Shown here: positions 34,802 through 45,263 of the stretch, piece by piece
Layout: each line of letters starts with the position of its first letter
How positions within the stretch are numbered: position 1 is the stretch's first letter
NCBI RefSeq assembly: GCF_900205925.1
Contig: NZ_OAOD01000002.1
Location: forward strand, 62,001-126,000
Reading direction: 5' to 3'
Length of the DNA: 64,000 nt
From: Clostridium peptidivorans
GTDB taxonomy: Bacteria; Bacillota; Clostridia; Clostridiales; Clostridiaceae
Made by a program: the position numbers and the translations under genes
The notes under the pieces: generated by a model
What the model was told of the DNA's origin: nothing
The model's input: only the letters and a program-made list of their open reading frames with translations
Databases searched by the model: none

Positions 34802-35530
34802 CTATTTTTTATTTTCTTTTTCTACAGGTTTTGCATAGTTAAATTTATATGCTTTATTATATTTTTGAATCTTTATATTATCAGCCACCTCATATTTAAC
34901 CTCAGAAATACCTTTAAAATCTGCTAGCGTTTCAGGAAAATTCAAAGCAGCCTCTAGATTTTTTTTATCTCCTATTGCTTTTATAGTTATCTTTTGTGAA
35001 GGTGATACTCTATCTTCACCATTTATTATAATCGTACTTCCCGAAATCCTTATACCAGATTTTAGTGTAAGCCTTATATCATTTATAGAAATAGCTTCTG
35101 CTCCAGCAAACCTTAATTCATTTACTAAAAAAACTAAGTGCCTATCTGTTATAGTCATTCCTCCATTGTTTCCAAAAATGTCTTGGTTTGGTATTAGTTG
35201 TATGATTATACCTTCTCCTTGAACATCTGTTGTTCCTGTTAAAAGTCTAGTTTCTTCTAAATCTGCTAAAAGTTTTTTGGTAGTGTCGTCATTTCCTGCT
35301 GCTGCTGATTCATAATCATTTAATTTAATTTGAAGTTCTTCTATTTTTTTATTTAACCCTTCTTTATCCTTTTTGTATTGCTCAATTTCTGTATTGACAT
35401 TATTAGTTGTATATTGATTTACATTTAATATCTTTTCTCTTTTTAAAATAGCTTTAAATTGATATGCTAAAGTAAATCCAAGTACTCCACATACTAAAGC
35501 CAAACTTATTTGCGAAGTCCATTTGCGCAT
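34802..35530 (-). CDS. DUF881 family membrane protein (first copy)
   Basis: The 242 residues comprise a membrane helix (about 7-27), a coiled coil (40-90) and a DUF881 domain with GEGIIIQLIPNQD, LRFAGAEAISINDIRL and SPSQKITIKAIGDKKNLEAAL. It follows ftsQ by 17 bases. DUF881 proteins are envelope-facing and of unknown function. GGGAGGGG precedes the ATG. Confidence 0.9.
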   Translation of the reverse strand: MRKWTSQISLALVCGVLGFTLAYQFKAILKREKILNVNQYTTNNVNTEIEQYKKDKEGLNKKIEELQIKLNDYESAAAGNDDTTKKLLADLEETRLLTGTTDVQGEGIIIQLIPNQDIFGNNGGMTITDRHLVFLVNELRFAGAEAISINDIRLTLKSGIRISGSTIIINGEDRVSPSQKITIKAIGDKKNLEAALNFPETLADFKGISEVKYEVADNIKIQKYNKAYKFNYAKPVEKENKK

Positions 35531-35546
35531 AAAAAACCCCTCCCAA

Positions 35547-36353
35547 TTACTCTATAAAAACTACAGGATTACCTTCAAAACTCACATCTATATATCCTTT
35601 TTTTCCTTTTAATTCTTCCTTTTGAAAAGCTATATTAAAAGCTTTATTAAGCTTCTCCTCTAATCTTTCATTATTTCCAAGTTTAATACAAATATTATTG
35701 TAATACACTTTTATATTTGTTATATCATGTATGTCCACTGTTGAAATTCCATAGTTATCTTTTTTGCTACCTAAAAGAGCCGACAGTTCTCTAGCAGTCT
35801 CTATCTTTCTTTCATCATCTACTACAATTGGCTGACCTACTTTACTTTTATTTTCATCAAATCCTTGTAGTTTTACAAGATTCATATTCTTTATATCTTG
35901 TCTTTCTTCTAGTACAACACCATTTTTATCTAATACCAAATATCTATTCCCGTTATTTCCATAAAATACTGCTTCCCTTTCCTTTACAGTTACAACTAAA
36001 GTACTTGGTAATTCTCTTTTCATCTCAGCATCTAATATATATGGATCTTTTAACAAGTTTTTTTTAGCACTATCTAAATCTATATAAAAAATATTATTCC
36101 CTTTGCTAAGTTTAGAAGTTTCTATAACACTACTTATAGATATATTTTTATTATTATTAACCTTTATATCCTTTATATTAAAATACGGATGTTTGAGAAG
36201 CAAAGTCATCAAAACTCCAATTAAAAATAATAATGATAGCACTAATTTTTTTACAAACTTTCTTCTTCGCCTTTTTAATATAAATTCATTCTTTTCTTTA
36301 TTATTATCCTCTACTACTTTATCCTTGCTATTAACATTTGTAACTTCTATCAT
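35547..36353 (-). CDS. ftsQ: Cell division protein FtsQ/DivIB
   Basis: FtsQ links the early and late division proteins. The 268 residues have a charged cytoplasmic N-terminus, one membrane helix (about 35-55), then a POTRA domain beginning HPYFNIKDIKVNNNKNIS and a beta domain. I use the ATG at 36353, seven bases after GGAG; the ATG at 36383 is upstream of that site. The weakly conserved FtsQ sequence makes context (after ftsW) important. Confidence 0.92.
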   Translation of the reverse strand: MIEVTNVNSKDKVVEDNNKEKNEFILKRRRRKFVKKLVLSLLFLIGVLMTLLLKHPYFNIKDIKVNNNKNISISSVIETSKLSKGNNIFYIDLDSAKKNLLKDPYILDAEMKRELPSTLVVTVKEREAVFYGNNGNRYLVLDKNGVVLEERQDIKNMNLVKLQGFDENKSKVGQPIVVDDERKIETARELSALLGSKKDNYGISTVDIHDITNIKVYYNNICIKLGNNERLEEKLNKAFNIAFQKEELKGKKGYIDVSFEGNPVVFIE

Positions 36354-36477
36354 TTCAACTCTCCACCCTAACCATTTGTTCATATATTATATAATAACAC
36401 TTGCTATAATTAATTTCATTAAATTTTTTATTAAATTTTTGTTTAAATTTTTGTTAATTTTTTTGTTTAATGCAAAA

Positions 36478-36509
36478 TTGTAGCATTGCAAATATTTGCA
36501 ATGCTACAA
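36478..36509 (-). terminator. Perfect 32-base palindrome after ftsW
   Basis: Sixteen-base arms meet without spacer immediately after the ftsW stop. It is followed on the minus strand by ATTTTGC and then very AT-rich sequence before ftsQ. It could terminate part of the transcription or protect the mRNA 3' end. Confidence 0.6.
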
Positions 36510-36510
36510 T

Positions 36511-37629
36511 TTAACTGTTACTTTTTTGCCTTGATACATTTAAAAGCACTCCCATAGCCGTGAGGTTCACTACTAAGGATGAACCTCCATAACTTATAAA
36601 TGGTAGTGGAACTCCAGTTACAGGAATAGAGCCAGTAACAACTGCAATATTTATAATTGCCTGTATTGCTATAACTGCAGTTATACCTATTGCAAGCATT
36701 GTACCGAAGGTATCCTTTGCCTTAACAGCAGTTACTATGCCTCTCCATACAAATATGCAAAATAATAATACTATGAACGTGCATCCTATAAGTCCTAATT
36801 CTTCACCTATAACTGCAAATATAAAATCATTATGTGGCTCAGGAATATAATAACACTTTTGTCTTGATTGCCCTAGCCCTACTCCCCAAATCCCTCCAGA
36901 GCCTAAAGCTAAGAAAGATTGTATTAATTGATAACCTGTTTTTTGGGGATCTATCCAAGGATTTCTATAGGTAAAAAATCTTGCTCTTCTAAAAGGTACT
37001 AAAAGTATGGCTGCTGCTCCTGCACATACAACTGGCGCTACTACTGCCAAAAGATGAGAAAACCTTGCACCTGCTATGAAAAGCATTATAAAAGTTACTC
37101 CCATTATAACTGTTGCTATACTTAGGTTTTTTTCTAAGTATACAAGTCCAGCGTAAAATCCTCCAACCAAGAGATACGGTATTACTCCACGGAAAAAAGT
37201 CTTGATCTTTTCTCCCTTTATTTCCATACTTTTAGCTATAAATAAGACCACCGCATACTTTGCTATTTCTGATGGCTGAAAACTAGCTGGTCCTAGCGTT
37301 ATCCATCTTCTTGCACCATTCCTTTCTGGAAATGCAAGTACTACTAAAAGTAAAATTGTTGTAACAATCATAATTATCTTTGTGTGTTTTTTTAACTCAT
37401 GATAATCATAGCTCATGGCAATAAACATAAATATTATTCCAAGTGTTGCCCACAATCCTTGTTTTTTCAAAAAGAACATACTATCTTTATACTTATAAAA
37501 AGCAAAGTAAGAACTAGCACTAAAAACCATAACTACTCCTATGGCTACAAGTAACATTATCACTGTAAAAAGAACAAAATCTACAGTTCCCATTTTATTT
37601 TGGAACCTTTTCTTTTGGAGCCTTCTCAT
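36511..37629 (-). CDS. ftsW: SEDS-family peptidoglycan glycosyltransferase FtsW/SpoVE
   Basis: This 372-residue membrane protein has about ten helices and polymerises lipid II with a partner class B PBP (SpoVD/PBP2B at 41579). Diagnostic segments are NGARRWITLGPASFQPSEIAK, PEPHNDFIFAVIGEELG and TGVPLPFISYGGSS (with the conserved ARRWI arginines). In the spoVD-murE-murF-mraY context it may be the sporulation version SpoVE; the sequence does not decide. GGAGG precedes the ATG. Confidence 0.94.
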   Translation of the reverse strand: MRRLQKKRFQNKMGTVDFVLFTVIMLLVAIGVVMVFSASSYFAFYKYKDSMFFLKKQGLWATLGIIFMFIAMSYDYHELKKHTKIIMIVTTILLLVVLAFPERNGARRWITLGPASFQPSEIAKYAVVLFIAKSMEIKGEKIKTFFRGVIPYLLVGGFYAGLVYLEKNLSIATVIMGVTFIMLFIAGARFSHLLAVVAPVVCAGAAAILLVPFRRARFFTYRNPWIDPQKTGYQLIQSFLALGSGGIWGVGLGQSRQKCYYIPEPHNDFIFAVIGEELGLIGCTFIVLLFCIFVWRGIVTAVKAKDTFGTMLAIGITAVIAIQAIINIAVVTGSIPVTGVPLPFISYGGSSLVVNLTAMGVLLNVSRQKSNS

Positions 37630-37659
37630 AATAACCTCCTAAAATATTACTCAAAATCA

Positions 37660-38616
37660 CTAAAATGATAAAAATGCAATCATACAAAGTATTACAGTTG
37701 CAATAGAAAATGCTGATACTACTTTGGTTTCATGCCATCCACATAACTCAAAGTGATGGTGAAGAGGGCTCATTTTAAATATTCTCTTCCCTGTTAACTT
37801 AAATGAGGCTACTTGAAGTATTACGGATAATGTTTCCATAACATATACTCCTCCTACTATTATCACTAATAAAGGAAGTTTTAAAATCATAGCCACTGCA
37901 GCTAATGCTCCTCCTAAAGCAAGTGATCCAGTGTCTCCCATAAATACCTGAGCTGGAAAAGCATTGTATCTTAAAAATCCAAGCAACGCCCCTGATACTA
38001 CTGCACAAAAGACTGATAAAGTATAATTTCCCATATTAAAGCTTACTATAACAAAAAATGTCATAACAAGTATAGTAACGGATGTCGCAAGTCCATCTAA
38101 ACCATCTGTTAAATTTACGGCATTAGTGGTAGCTGCAAAATATATTATTATAAAGGGAATATAAAATATTCCTAAGTCTACTGCTTTACCTACAAAAGGA
38201 ATTATAATAGAAGTCCCAATTTCAGGATTATTTGCTGCATAGAATCCGAATCCAAAGGAAACCAAAAGAAGCATTAACATCTTTTGATAAGCCCTAAGTC
38301 CCAAATTATTCTTATGTATAATTTTAAGAAGATCATCTACAAATCCTATACATCCAAATGCAATGAAGGCATATAATGCAAACATTGCTTCATCACTTGG
38401 TTTTCTTACAAGTATTATCATGGATATAATAGAGGCTATAATAAATATTATTCCTCCCATAGTTGGTGTTCCTGCTTTTTTTTGATGACTCCTAGGTCCT
38501 TCTTCTCTTATATTTTGGCCAAATTTTAGTTTATGAAGAATTGGTATAAATATTGGTCCTCCTATAATAGAAAATATAAAAGCTACTAATACAGAATAAA
38601 TTATCTTGCTGTTCAT
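37660..38616 (-). CDS. mraY: Phospho-N-acetylmuramoyl-pentapeptide transferase MraY
   Basis: It transfers phospho-MurNAc-pentapeptide to undecaprenyl phosphate to make lipid I. The 318 residues have ten helices with [39 protein letters not shown] and [11 protein letters not shown], including the catalytic aspartates. No Shine-Dalgarno lies at normal distance; GGAGG is 34 bases upstream, with a seven-pair hairpin in between (38626-38645). An in-frame stop three codons before the ATG excludes an earlier start. Confidence 0.96.
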   Translation of the reverse strand: MNSKIIYSVLVAFIFSIIGGPIFIPILHKLKFGQNIREEGPRSHQKKAGTPTMGGIIFIIASIISMIILVRKPSDEAMFALYAFIAFGCIGFVDDLLKIIHKNNLGLRAYQKMLMLLLVSFGFGFYAANNPEIGTSIIIPFVGKAVDLGIFYIPFIIIYFAATTNAVNLTDGLDGLATSVTILVMTFFVIVSFNMGNYTLSVFCAVVSGALLGFLRYNAFPAQVFMGDTGSLALGGALAAVAMILKLPLLVIIVGGVYVMETLSVILQVASFKLTGKRIFKMSPLHHHFELCGWHETKVVSAFSIATVILCMIAFLSF

Positions 38617-38625
38617 TAATAGTCA

Positions 38626-38655
38626 GGCTCTTTTAGTGAAGAGCCCTTCACCTCC
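38626..38655 (-). promoter_or_regulatory. Hairpin between Shine-Dalgarno and mraY start
   Basis: GGAGG (38655-38651) is followed on the minus strand by GGCTCTT, a six-base loop and AAGAGCC (38645-38626), then nine bases and the ATG at 38616. Folding would bring the ribosome site to about 13-14 bases of the ATG. A structure-dependent ribosome site is inferred. A weak terminator is less likely because no T run follows. Confidence 0.5.
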
Positions 38656-38660
38656 TTGAA

Positions 38661-40052
38661 TTAATTGCTCCTTAGAGTTTCAACGATTTTTTCAAAACGC
38701 ATAGCTCTAGACGCTTTCACAAGTACTACATCATCTTTTTTCAAGTACTCTTTTAAAATCTTTGCCGCTTGGTCTGTATCTTGTACTTTTATAACTTCCC
38801 CAATATTTCTTTTATCTATATCTTCTTTAAACCCTTCTTCATAAGCATTTTGGAATTCTCCTACAACTATTAAAGTATTCACTCCCTTTAATTTTGCAAA
38901 TAACCCTACTTCTTTATGAGCTTCATATGCTTTATGTCCTAGTTCTTTCATAGTTCCAAGCACTACTATTTTTCTATCCCCATTTATGTTCATAAGTACA
39001 TCTATAGCTGCTCTCATAGAGTCTGGACTTGCATTATAGCAGTCATTAACTATGGTAAATTTTTCTTCCTTTATTATATCTAATCTCATAGAAGTAAACT
39101 TTAGATTTCCAAATCCTTCCTTTATAAGTTTAAATTCTACACCTAACTTTCTAGCACACGCTATAGCTAAGAGTGCATTAAGCACATTATGTTTTCCTGG
39201 TGCTTCAATATAAAAGTCTTCTGCTTCTCCTGTGGAATTTTCCTTAGTCGTAAAGCTTATACTCTTTTCATTTAAGACTATATTATAAGCATATAAATCT
39301 TTTTTATTTTCTATTCCTGTTTTTATAACATTAAAATCAGTAAAATCAATTTCTGATAAAAGATCATTATCTGCATTTACTATTAGTGTATTTTCCTTAT
39401 TAAAGAAGTTTGTAATCTCTAACTTAGCCTTTAATATATTTTCTCTAGTTTTTAAATTTTCTATATGTGTTATTCCAACATTAGTTATTAGAGCTATATC
39501 AGGTCTAGCAGCCTTTGTCATATTGTGTATTTCCCCTAAATTATTCATTCCCATTTCAAGTACTGCTATATCATAAGTGCTGTCTAATTTAAACATCATA
39601 AGAGGAAGTCCTATTTCATTATTAAAGTTTCCTTCTGTTTTAAAAACCTTAAACTTCCTGCTTAATGCTGCATGAGTTAAATCCTTTGTTGATGTTTTCC
39701 CAGTGGATCCTGTGATTCCTATAATTTTTATATTGAGCAATGTTCTATAGTATTCTGCTAAGTCAAGCAATGCCTTTTTTGTATCATCAACCTTTATTAT
39801 AGAGGTATATTCCTTCAATTTTTCTGTTTCAAAATTTATCTCATCAACTATACATATTGAAGCCCCCTTGCTACTTGCTTCGATTATATAGTTGTTTGCA
39901 TTAAAGTTTTCACCCTTAAGAGCTATGAATATGCTCTTTTCTCCTATCTTTCTTGTATCAGTTGAAATATTATTATAATCAAAGGCATTACCTTTTACTA
40001 TTACTTTACCTCCTACAGCATTTACTATTTCATCAAATTTCATATATTCCAC
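38661..40052 (-). CDS. murF: UDP-MurNAc-tripeptide-D-Ala-D-Ala ligase MurF
   Basis: It adds D-Ala-D-Ala to UDP-MurNAc-tripeptide, completing the pentapeptide. The ATP loop GSTGSTGKTSTKD-like segment (ITGSTGKTSTKDLTH, about 107-121), EMGMNNLGEIHNMT and NDCYNASPDSM are present. GTG at 40052, eight bases after GGAAGGGG, is the best start; ATG at 40070 overlaps the site, ATG at 40043 is 17 bases away. It begins just after murE. Confidence 0.95.
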   Translation of the reverse strand: MEYMKFDEIVNAVGGKVIVKGNAFDYNNISTDTRKIGEKSIFIALKGENFNANNYIIEASSKGASICIVDEINFETEKLKEYTSIIKVDDTKKALLDLAEYYRTLLNIKIIGITGSTGKTSTKDLTHAALSRKFKVFKTEGNFNNEIGLPLMMFKLDSTYDIAVLEMGMNNLGEIHNMTKAARPDIALITNVGITHIENLKTRENILKAKLEITNFFNKENTLIVNADNDLLSEIDFTDFNVIKTGIENKKDLYAYNIVLNEKSISFTTKENSTGEAEDFYIEAPGKHNVLNALLAIACARKLGVEFKLIKEGFGNLKFTSMRLDIIKEEKFTIVNDCYNASPDSMRAAIDVLMNINGDRKIVVLGTMKELGHKAYEAHKEVGLFAKLKGVNTLIVVGEFQNAYEEGFKEDIDKRNIGEVIKVQDTDQAAKILKEYLKKDDVVLVKASRAMRFEKIVETLRSN

Positions 40053-40069
40053 TAAAAAAACCCCTTCCA

Positions 40070-41527
40070 TTAGTACAGTTCCTGTATTATTTCCTTTACT
40101 ATTTCTCTTTCATCAAAGTGTATTGTTTTATCATTCAATATTTGATAATCTTCATGGCCCTTTCCTGCAACAACTATTACGTCACCTTTTCTAGCAATTT
40201 TCATAGCTTCTTTTATAGCATCACGTCTGCTTTCTGCTACTATATAATTATTCCTTTCTATTCCTGAAACTATATCCTTTATTATTGCTTCCGGTTCTTC
40301 AGTTCTTGGATTATCAGAGGTAATAACAGCTATATCACTTAATTCAGTGCCTAATTTACCCATTATAGGCCTTTTAGTTTTATCTCTATCCCCTCCACAG
40401 CCAAATACGCTTATAAGTCTTCCTAAAGTAAATTCTTTAGCTGTTTTTAATATATTTTCAAGTCCATCTGGCGTATGTGCATAATCTATTATAACATCAT
40501 ATCCTAAATCATAGTCTTTAGTAACCAGCTCACATCTCCCAGGTACCCCTGACATATTTGTAAGTCCCTGTTTTATAATTTCCATATCTATTCCTTCACA
40601 TATACATACAGAAGCACTACCTAAAGCATTCATTATGTTATATTTACCTGGTATATTTATATCAACATGAATTTTATTATTATTATTATTATTATAATTC
40701 ATATCAAATTCTGCTCCACGCGAATGCATTACTATATTAGAAGCTTCTACATCGGCACTCTCATCTAAAGAATAAGTTATTTTATTTGTCAAAACTTCTT
40801 TATATATTCTCTTTCCATAAATATCATCTATATTTACTATAGAATTTTTACTATTTTTAAATAACAAAAACTTAGCATTGTAATAATTTTCAAAGGTTTC
40901 ATGAAAATCCAAATGATCTTGAGTTAAATTTGTAAATAGCCCTTCCTGAAACTCTATTCCATAAACTCTATTTAAATAAAGCGAATGAGATGAAACCTCC
41001 ATTACACAATAATCCACTCCATCATTTACCATATCACTAAATAAACTGTGCATTTCTAGAGATTCTGGAGTAGTTCTATCAGCATGTAATTTTTTATTGC
41101 CAATATAATTTGCTATAGTTCCTAAAAGACCAACTTTGTATCCTGCTGTTTCTAATATTGATTTTATCATAAATGTAGAAGTCGTTTTTCCATTGGTACC
41201 TGTAACTCCTATTATTTTAAGCTTATCTTTGGGATTTCCATAAAAATTTGATGCTGCAATTGCTAATGCTTTTCTACTATCTGAAACCTTGATAATAGTA
41301 CACTTTGGCATATCATCAAGGATATCTTCACATACAATTACCTTTGCTCCACTTTCATATGCCTTATGTATAAACTTATGTCCATCGGTACTATATCCTT
41401 TTATAGCAACAAACATATCTCCATTTTCTACTTTTCTTGAATCATAGTTTATATTATTTACTTCTAAATTATCATCGCCCTTTAGTACTTCATAATCTAA
41501 ACCTTCTAATAATTTTTTTAAAAGCAT
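40070..41527 (-). CDS. murE: UDP-MurNAc-tripeptide synthetase MurE (meso-diaminopimelate type)
   Basis: It adds the third amino acid of the peptidoglycan stem. The 485 residues have the ATP loop [25 protein letters not shown] and the specificity motif DNPR in [11 protein letters not shown], which indicates meso-diaminopimelate rather than lysine. AAAGGGGTG precedes the ATG at 41527; earlier GTG and TTG codons are too close. A 26-base palindrome lies between it and spoVD. Confidence 0.96.
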   Translation of the reverse strand: MLLKKLLEGLDYEVLKGDDNLEVNNINYDSRKVENGDMFVAIKGYSTDGHKFIHKAYESGAKVIVCEDILDDMPKCTIIKVSDSRKALAIAASNFYGNPKDKLKIIGVTGTNGKTTSTFMIKSILETAGYKVGLLGTIANYIGNKKLHADRTTPESLEMHSLFSDMVNDGVDYCVMEVSSHSLYLNRVYGIEFQEGLFTNLTQDHLDFHETFENYYNAKFLLFKNSKNSIVNIDDIYGKRIYKEVLTNKITYSLDESADVEASNIVMHSRGAEFDMNYNNNNNNKIHVDINIPGKYNIMNALGSASVCICEGIDMEIIKQGLTNMSGVPGRCELVTKDYDLGYDVIIDYAHTPDGLENILKTAKEFTLGRLISVFGCGGDRDKTKRPIMGKLGTELSDIAVITSDNPRTEEPEAIIKDIVSGIERNNYIVAESRRDAIKEAMKIARKGDVIVVAGKGHEDYQILNDKTIHFDEREIVKEIIQELY

Positions 41528-41550
41528 TTTCAACACCCCTTTACAGTATA

Positions 41551-41576
41551 ACAGTGAACGGCATGCCGTTCACTGT
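41551..41576. repeat. Perfect 26-base palindrome between spoVD and murE
   Basis: ACAGTGAACGGCA and its exact reverse complement TGCCGTTCACTGT meet at the centre, three bases after the spoVD stop. GC is higher than in the surroundings. There is no T run, so it resembles an mRNA-end hairpin or protein site more than a terminator. Confidence 0.75.
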
Positions 41577-41578
41577 AA

Positions 41579-43768
41579 TTAATCTCCTACTTCTTCTAAT
41601 CTTACAAAAACTGTAGTTCCCTTAGATACTTCCTTACCTTCCTCTATGCTTTGATCATAGATAAGTCCATTTCCTTCATATTGAACCTTAAGCCCTAAGC
41701 TATTTAAAAGTTCTGATGCTCTTTCAATGCTGTATCCAGTTATACTTGGAACTACTACCACATTATTATTATAATTTGAAGAATTTCCTGTGTAAAGAAG
41801 AATCTTGCTTCCTTCTTTTACAGTATATCCAGGTTTTGGATTAATATCCGTGATGTACTCTCCATCCTGCTCCATTTGATAATCTAAATTATACTCTTTT
41901 AATACCTTTAATGCATCCGTTTTTTTCATGCCTCTTATTTCAGGAATTACTACATCTTTTTTAAGACTTTCTGCTACTTTATCTGAAGTTGCATCAGATT
42001 TGAATGCTAAATAGTTAAATATATCATTAAAAACTTGCTGCGCCACTGGAGCAGTAATTTGTCCTGCATAATAGTTAGATGGATCTGGTTCGTCAATGGA
42101 TACAAATAAAGTTATTTGTGGCTTATCTGCTGGTGCCATGCCTGCAAAAGAAGATATATATTTGCCTTGACCATACACGCCATTTACAACCTTTTGTGCT
42201 GTACCAGTTTTACCACCTATATGATATCCTTCAATAAAAGCTTTTTTTCCTCCGCCTTCAGATACTACCTTTTCTAAGTACTCTCTTAAAATAGCCGTCT
42301 TATTGCTATCTAAGATTTGTCTTTCATTAAAATTACTATATTCTTCATCTACTACTTCTTTTCCTGTTTCCTCATCATAATGAACTACCTTCTTGAGTAC
42401 ATGTGGTGTAATAAGCTTTCCGCCATTAGCTACTGCATTAAAAGCTGTTAAATATTGAATTGGAGACATTGTATTTGCCTGGCCAAAAGAAATTGTAGCT
42501 AAATCTATATCTGCCATATTCTCAGGCTTTTTAATTATTCCCTTTGCTTCTCCTGATAAATCTATACCTGTTTTTTCACCTAATCCAAACTTTTTAATAT
42601 ATTGATATAGTTTTTCTTTACCTATTTTTTTACCTACTTCAGCAAAGCCAACATTACAAGAATTTTTAAGTATACCTGTAAAATCCTGCGTTCCATGTCC
42701 AGATGTCTTCCAACAATGTATAGTCCTACCCCCTATTGTTACAGATCCATTACAAACAAATTTATCATTAGCACTTACTGCATTTTCTTCAAGTGCTGCA
42801 GCAGCAGTAATAACCTTAAAAATAGAACCTGGTTCATAAGCATCATTTACTGCTCTATTTCTCCAAAAGGTTTGGAGTTCTGCATAACTTTTACCTTCTA
42901 TCCACGGATTATTAGGATTATAATCCGGCTTATTAGCCATTGCTAGTATTTCACCATTATTAGGGTCCATTGCAATTATAGTAACAGCTTTAGCTTTATT
43001 ATCACTTAAAGCCTGATCCGCAGCCTTTTCAGCAAAATGCTGTATCATTTCATCTGTAGTTAAAACTACATCTTTTCCATCCTTAGGTTTACTAAATTCA
43101 GAAATAACATATGGAAGCTCTCTAGACCTTGTACTGTCCATTTCTGCTATTCTTTTTCCAGGTTCTCCTGAAAGTATCTTATTATAACTAAGCTCTACTC
43201 CAGTCAAACCATTTCCATCAGAATTAGTATGTCCTAATACATGAGCTAAAAAATTATTGTTTGGATAATACCTTTTTGTATCTGCAGAAACTATCACACC
43301 ATTTATTTTTAAATCTCTGACTTTGTCTGCTATAGGCTTTTCTATTCGCCTTTTTAATGTAGCGGATCCATAAGGAAGACCACTAGGGAATTTTTTGTTT
43401 ATAATTTTTACTATTTCTTCTGTTTCCATTTCAAGTATTGGAGATAGCTTGGCTGCTACGTCATGTGGGGTTAAATTTAAATCTTCCATAGTATTTCTTA
43501 ATGTATTTAAATCTAAATCTACTCTATACACGTTAGCACTTACTGCAAGCTCATTTCCGTTTCTATCCAATATTCTTCCCCTTTTTGCAGAAATTTGAAC
43601 TTCACTAGTCCATTGATCCACTGCCATCTTTTCATATTTTGGGGATTTATATATCATAATAAAACTTAACCTTCCTACAAGGCAGGTAAACAGAAATATA
43701 AGGACTAGTAGTATAATAAACATTCTTTTCTTAATTATAACTCTATCCCTATATACTTTTTTATCCAA
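41579..43768 (-). CDS. spoVD: Class B penicillin-binding protein SpoVD/PBP2B with two PASTA domains
   Basis: This septal/cortex transpeptidase crosslinks peptidoglycan with its SEDS partner. The 729 residues have an N-terminal membrane helix (about 16-36), a dimerisation domain with RGRILDRNGNELA, and the transpeptidase motifs SIFK (in YEPGSIFKVITA), SCN and KTGT. Two C-terminal PASTA domains follow (about 605-665 and 670-727). B. subtilis SpoVD has one PASTA and PBP2B two, so the name is uncertain; only one such gene is in this cluster. Start is TTG at 43768, with GGAGG eight bases upstream. Confidence 0.92.
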   Translation of the reverse strand: MDKKVYRDRVIIKKRMFIILLVLIFLFTCLVGRLSFIMIYKSPKYEKMAVDQWTSEVQISAKRGRILDRNGNELAVSANVYRVDLDLNTLRNTMEDLNLTPHDVAAKLSPILEMETEEIVKIINKKFPSGLPYGSATLKRRIEKPIADKVRDLKINGVIVSADTKRYYPNNNFLAHVLGHTNSDGNGLTGVELSYNKILSGEPGKRIAEMDSTRSRELPYVISEFSKPKDGKDVVLTTDEMIQHFAEKAADQALSDNKAKAVTIIAMDPNNGEILAMANKPDYNPNNPWIEGKSYAELQTFWRNRAVNDAYEPGSIFKVITAAAALEENAVSANDKFVCNGSVTIGGRTIHCWKTSGHGTQDFTGILKNSCNVGFAEVGKKIGKEKLYQYIKKFGLGEKTGIDLSGEAKGIIKKPENMADIDLATISFGQANTMSPIQYLTAFNAVANGGKLITPHVLKKVVHYDEETGKEVVDEEYSNFNERQILDSNKTAILREYLEKVVSEGGGKKAFIEGYHIGGKTGTAQKVVNGVYGQGKYISSFAGMAPADKPQITLFVSIDEPDPSNYYAGQITAPVAQQVFNDIFNYLAFKSDATSDKVAESLKKDVVIPEIRGMKKTDALKVLKEYNLDYQMEQDGEYITDINPKPGYTVKEGSKILLYTGNSSNYNNNVVVVPSITGYSIERASELLNSLGLKVQYEGNGLIYDQSIEEGKEVSKGTTVFVRLEEVGD

Positions 43769-43782
43769 AACATATACCTCCG

Positions 43783-44274
43783 TTAAAATAACTTGCTAAA
43801 AATTTTTTTTATCAAACCTTCATCTTTTTGTGTATCCAATTGTTTTTCTGGAGCTTTTACTATCTCGTTTTCCAAGTTGCAGTACATTATATTTGATTTA
43901 GTAGGACTTACCATATTAAGCTTTTTAGTAGCAACATCTTCTATATACTGCAAGTTATTAAACTTTACCAGTTCTACTCTTAAATTTTCATTTTCCTTAT
44001 TTATAGAATTAATTTCTAAACCTATGGCATTTAGGTCTCTTTGAATTCCGTATATCATACTATAACGTCCTATAAGTGTAACTCCAATTATAAAAGTAAC
44101 CCCTATATTTCTAAGTGCTTTTAATTTCCCACTTGAAATTTTTTTACCTTTATTTATCCCCTTTTTACTATGCTTTTCTTTGTGCCTCTCATTTTGTGAT
44201 ATTTCAGGTTCTGGTGCTAGCACCGTATTACCATTTATATAGCTATGGTATGATTTCTTCTCTGGTATTATCAC
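43783..44274 (-). CDS. ftsL: FtsL-like septum formation initiator protein
   Basis: The bitopic protein has a basic N-terminal region, one membrane helix (about 55-75) and a coiled coil with EINSINKENENLRVELVKF, as expected for FtsL. The 163 residues are longer than usual because of an approximately 50-residue polar N-terminal tail. The GTG at 44274 has GGGGA nine bases upstream; the GTG at 44283 overlaps that site. It lies between rsmH and spoVD, the conserved ftsL position. Confidence 0.88.
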   Translation of the reverse strand: MIIPEKKSYHSYINGNTVLAPEPEISQNERHKEKHSKKGINKGKKISSGKLKALRNIGVTFIIGVTLIGRYSMIYGIQRDLNAIGLEINSINKENENLRVELVKFNNLQYIEDVATKKLNMVSPTKSNIMYCNLENEIVKAPEKQLDTQKDEGLIKKIFSKLF

Positions 44275-44310
44275 TTTATTCACTCCCCTTTTTAATTAGA
44301 ACAAGTAACT

Positions 44311-45243
44311 TTATTTTTTTTCTGCCACCCTAAGCTTAGCACTTCTGCTTCTTGGATTCTCTTCCACTTCTTCCTTTGAAGGTTCTATTGGTTTTCTTGA
44401 TATAACTTTTACTATAGATTCTTTTCCACATACACATATAGGAAAATCCTTTGGACAATTACATGGGCTTTCTAATTCCCTAAACTTATTTTTAACTATT
44501 CTATCTTCTAAAGAGTGGAAAGTTATTATAGACATTCTCCCTCCACTTTTTAGTTTATTTACTCCATCTTCTATTGCCTTGTTTAAAATTCTAAGCTCTC
44601 CATTCACTTCTATTCTTATAGCTTGAAAAGTTCTTTTTGATGGATGAGGTCCTTCTCTTCTGAACTTAGCAGGTATTGCTCTTTTTATGACCTCTGTAAG
44701 CTCTCCTGTGGTTTTTATAGGTTCTTTACTTCTTTCTTCTACAATAAACTGTGCTATTCTCTTTGCAAAGTTTTCCTCTCCATATTCTCTTATAACTTTA
44801 TATAATTCTTCAAAAGAATATTCATTAACCACATTATAAGCAGAAAATTCTATTCTTCTATCCATCCTCATATCTAATGGAGCATCATTCATATAACTAA
44901 ATCCTCTATCTTTTTCATCTAATTGATAAGAGGAAACTCCTAAATCGGCAATTATCCCATCTACCTTGTCTATACCTAAATCATCTAAAATATTTTCTAT
45001 ATTATAAAAATTATCGTGTACAAAAGTTACATTTTTATAGTTTTTTAATTTTTCTTTTGCAGCACTTAGCGCATCTTCATCTTGATCTATTCCTATAAGC
45101 CTTCCATTGTCAGAGAGCCTTTTAAGTATCTCACTTGAATGCCCTGCTCCACCTAAAGTGCAATCAACGTATATTCCATCTTCCTTTATATTTAAACTAT
45201 CAATTGTTTCATTTAATAATACAGATACATGTTTAAATTCCAT
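44311..45243 (-). CDS. rsmH: 16S rRNA (cytosine1402-N4)-methyltransferase RsmH
   Basis: It methylates C1402 in the ribosomal decoding centre with S-adenosylmethionine. The 310 residues have [46 protein letters not shown] and [16 protein letters not shown] [15 protein letters not shown]. It follows mraZ by about 20 bases. Older names are MraW and YlxA. Confidence 0.97.
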   Translation of the reverse strand: MEFKHVSVLLNETIDSLNIKEDGIYVDCTLGGAGHSSEILKRLSDNGRLIGIDQDEDALSAAKEKLKNYKNVTFVHDNFYNIENILDDLGIDKVDGIIADLGVSSYQLDEKDRGFSYMNDAPLDMRMDRRIEFSAYNVVNEYSFEELYKVIREYGEENFAKRIAQFIVEERSKEPIKTTGELTEVIKRAIPAKFRREGPHPSKRTFQAIRIEVNGELRILNKAIEDGVNKLKSGGRMSIITFHSLEDRIVKNKFRELESPCNCPKDFPICVCGKESIVKVISRKPIEPSKEEVEENPRSRSAKLRVAEKK

Positions 45244-45263
45244 ACTGTTACCACCTTTATATT

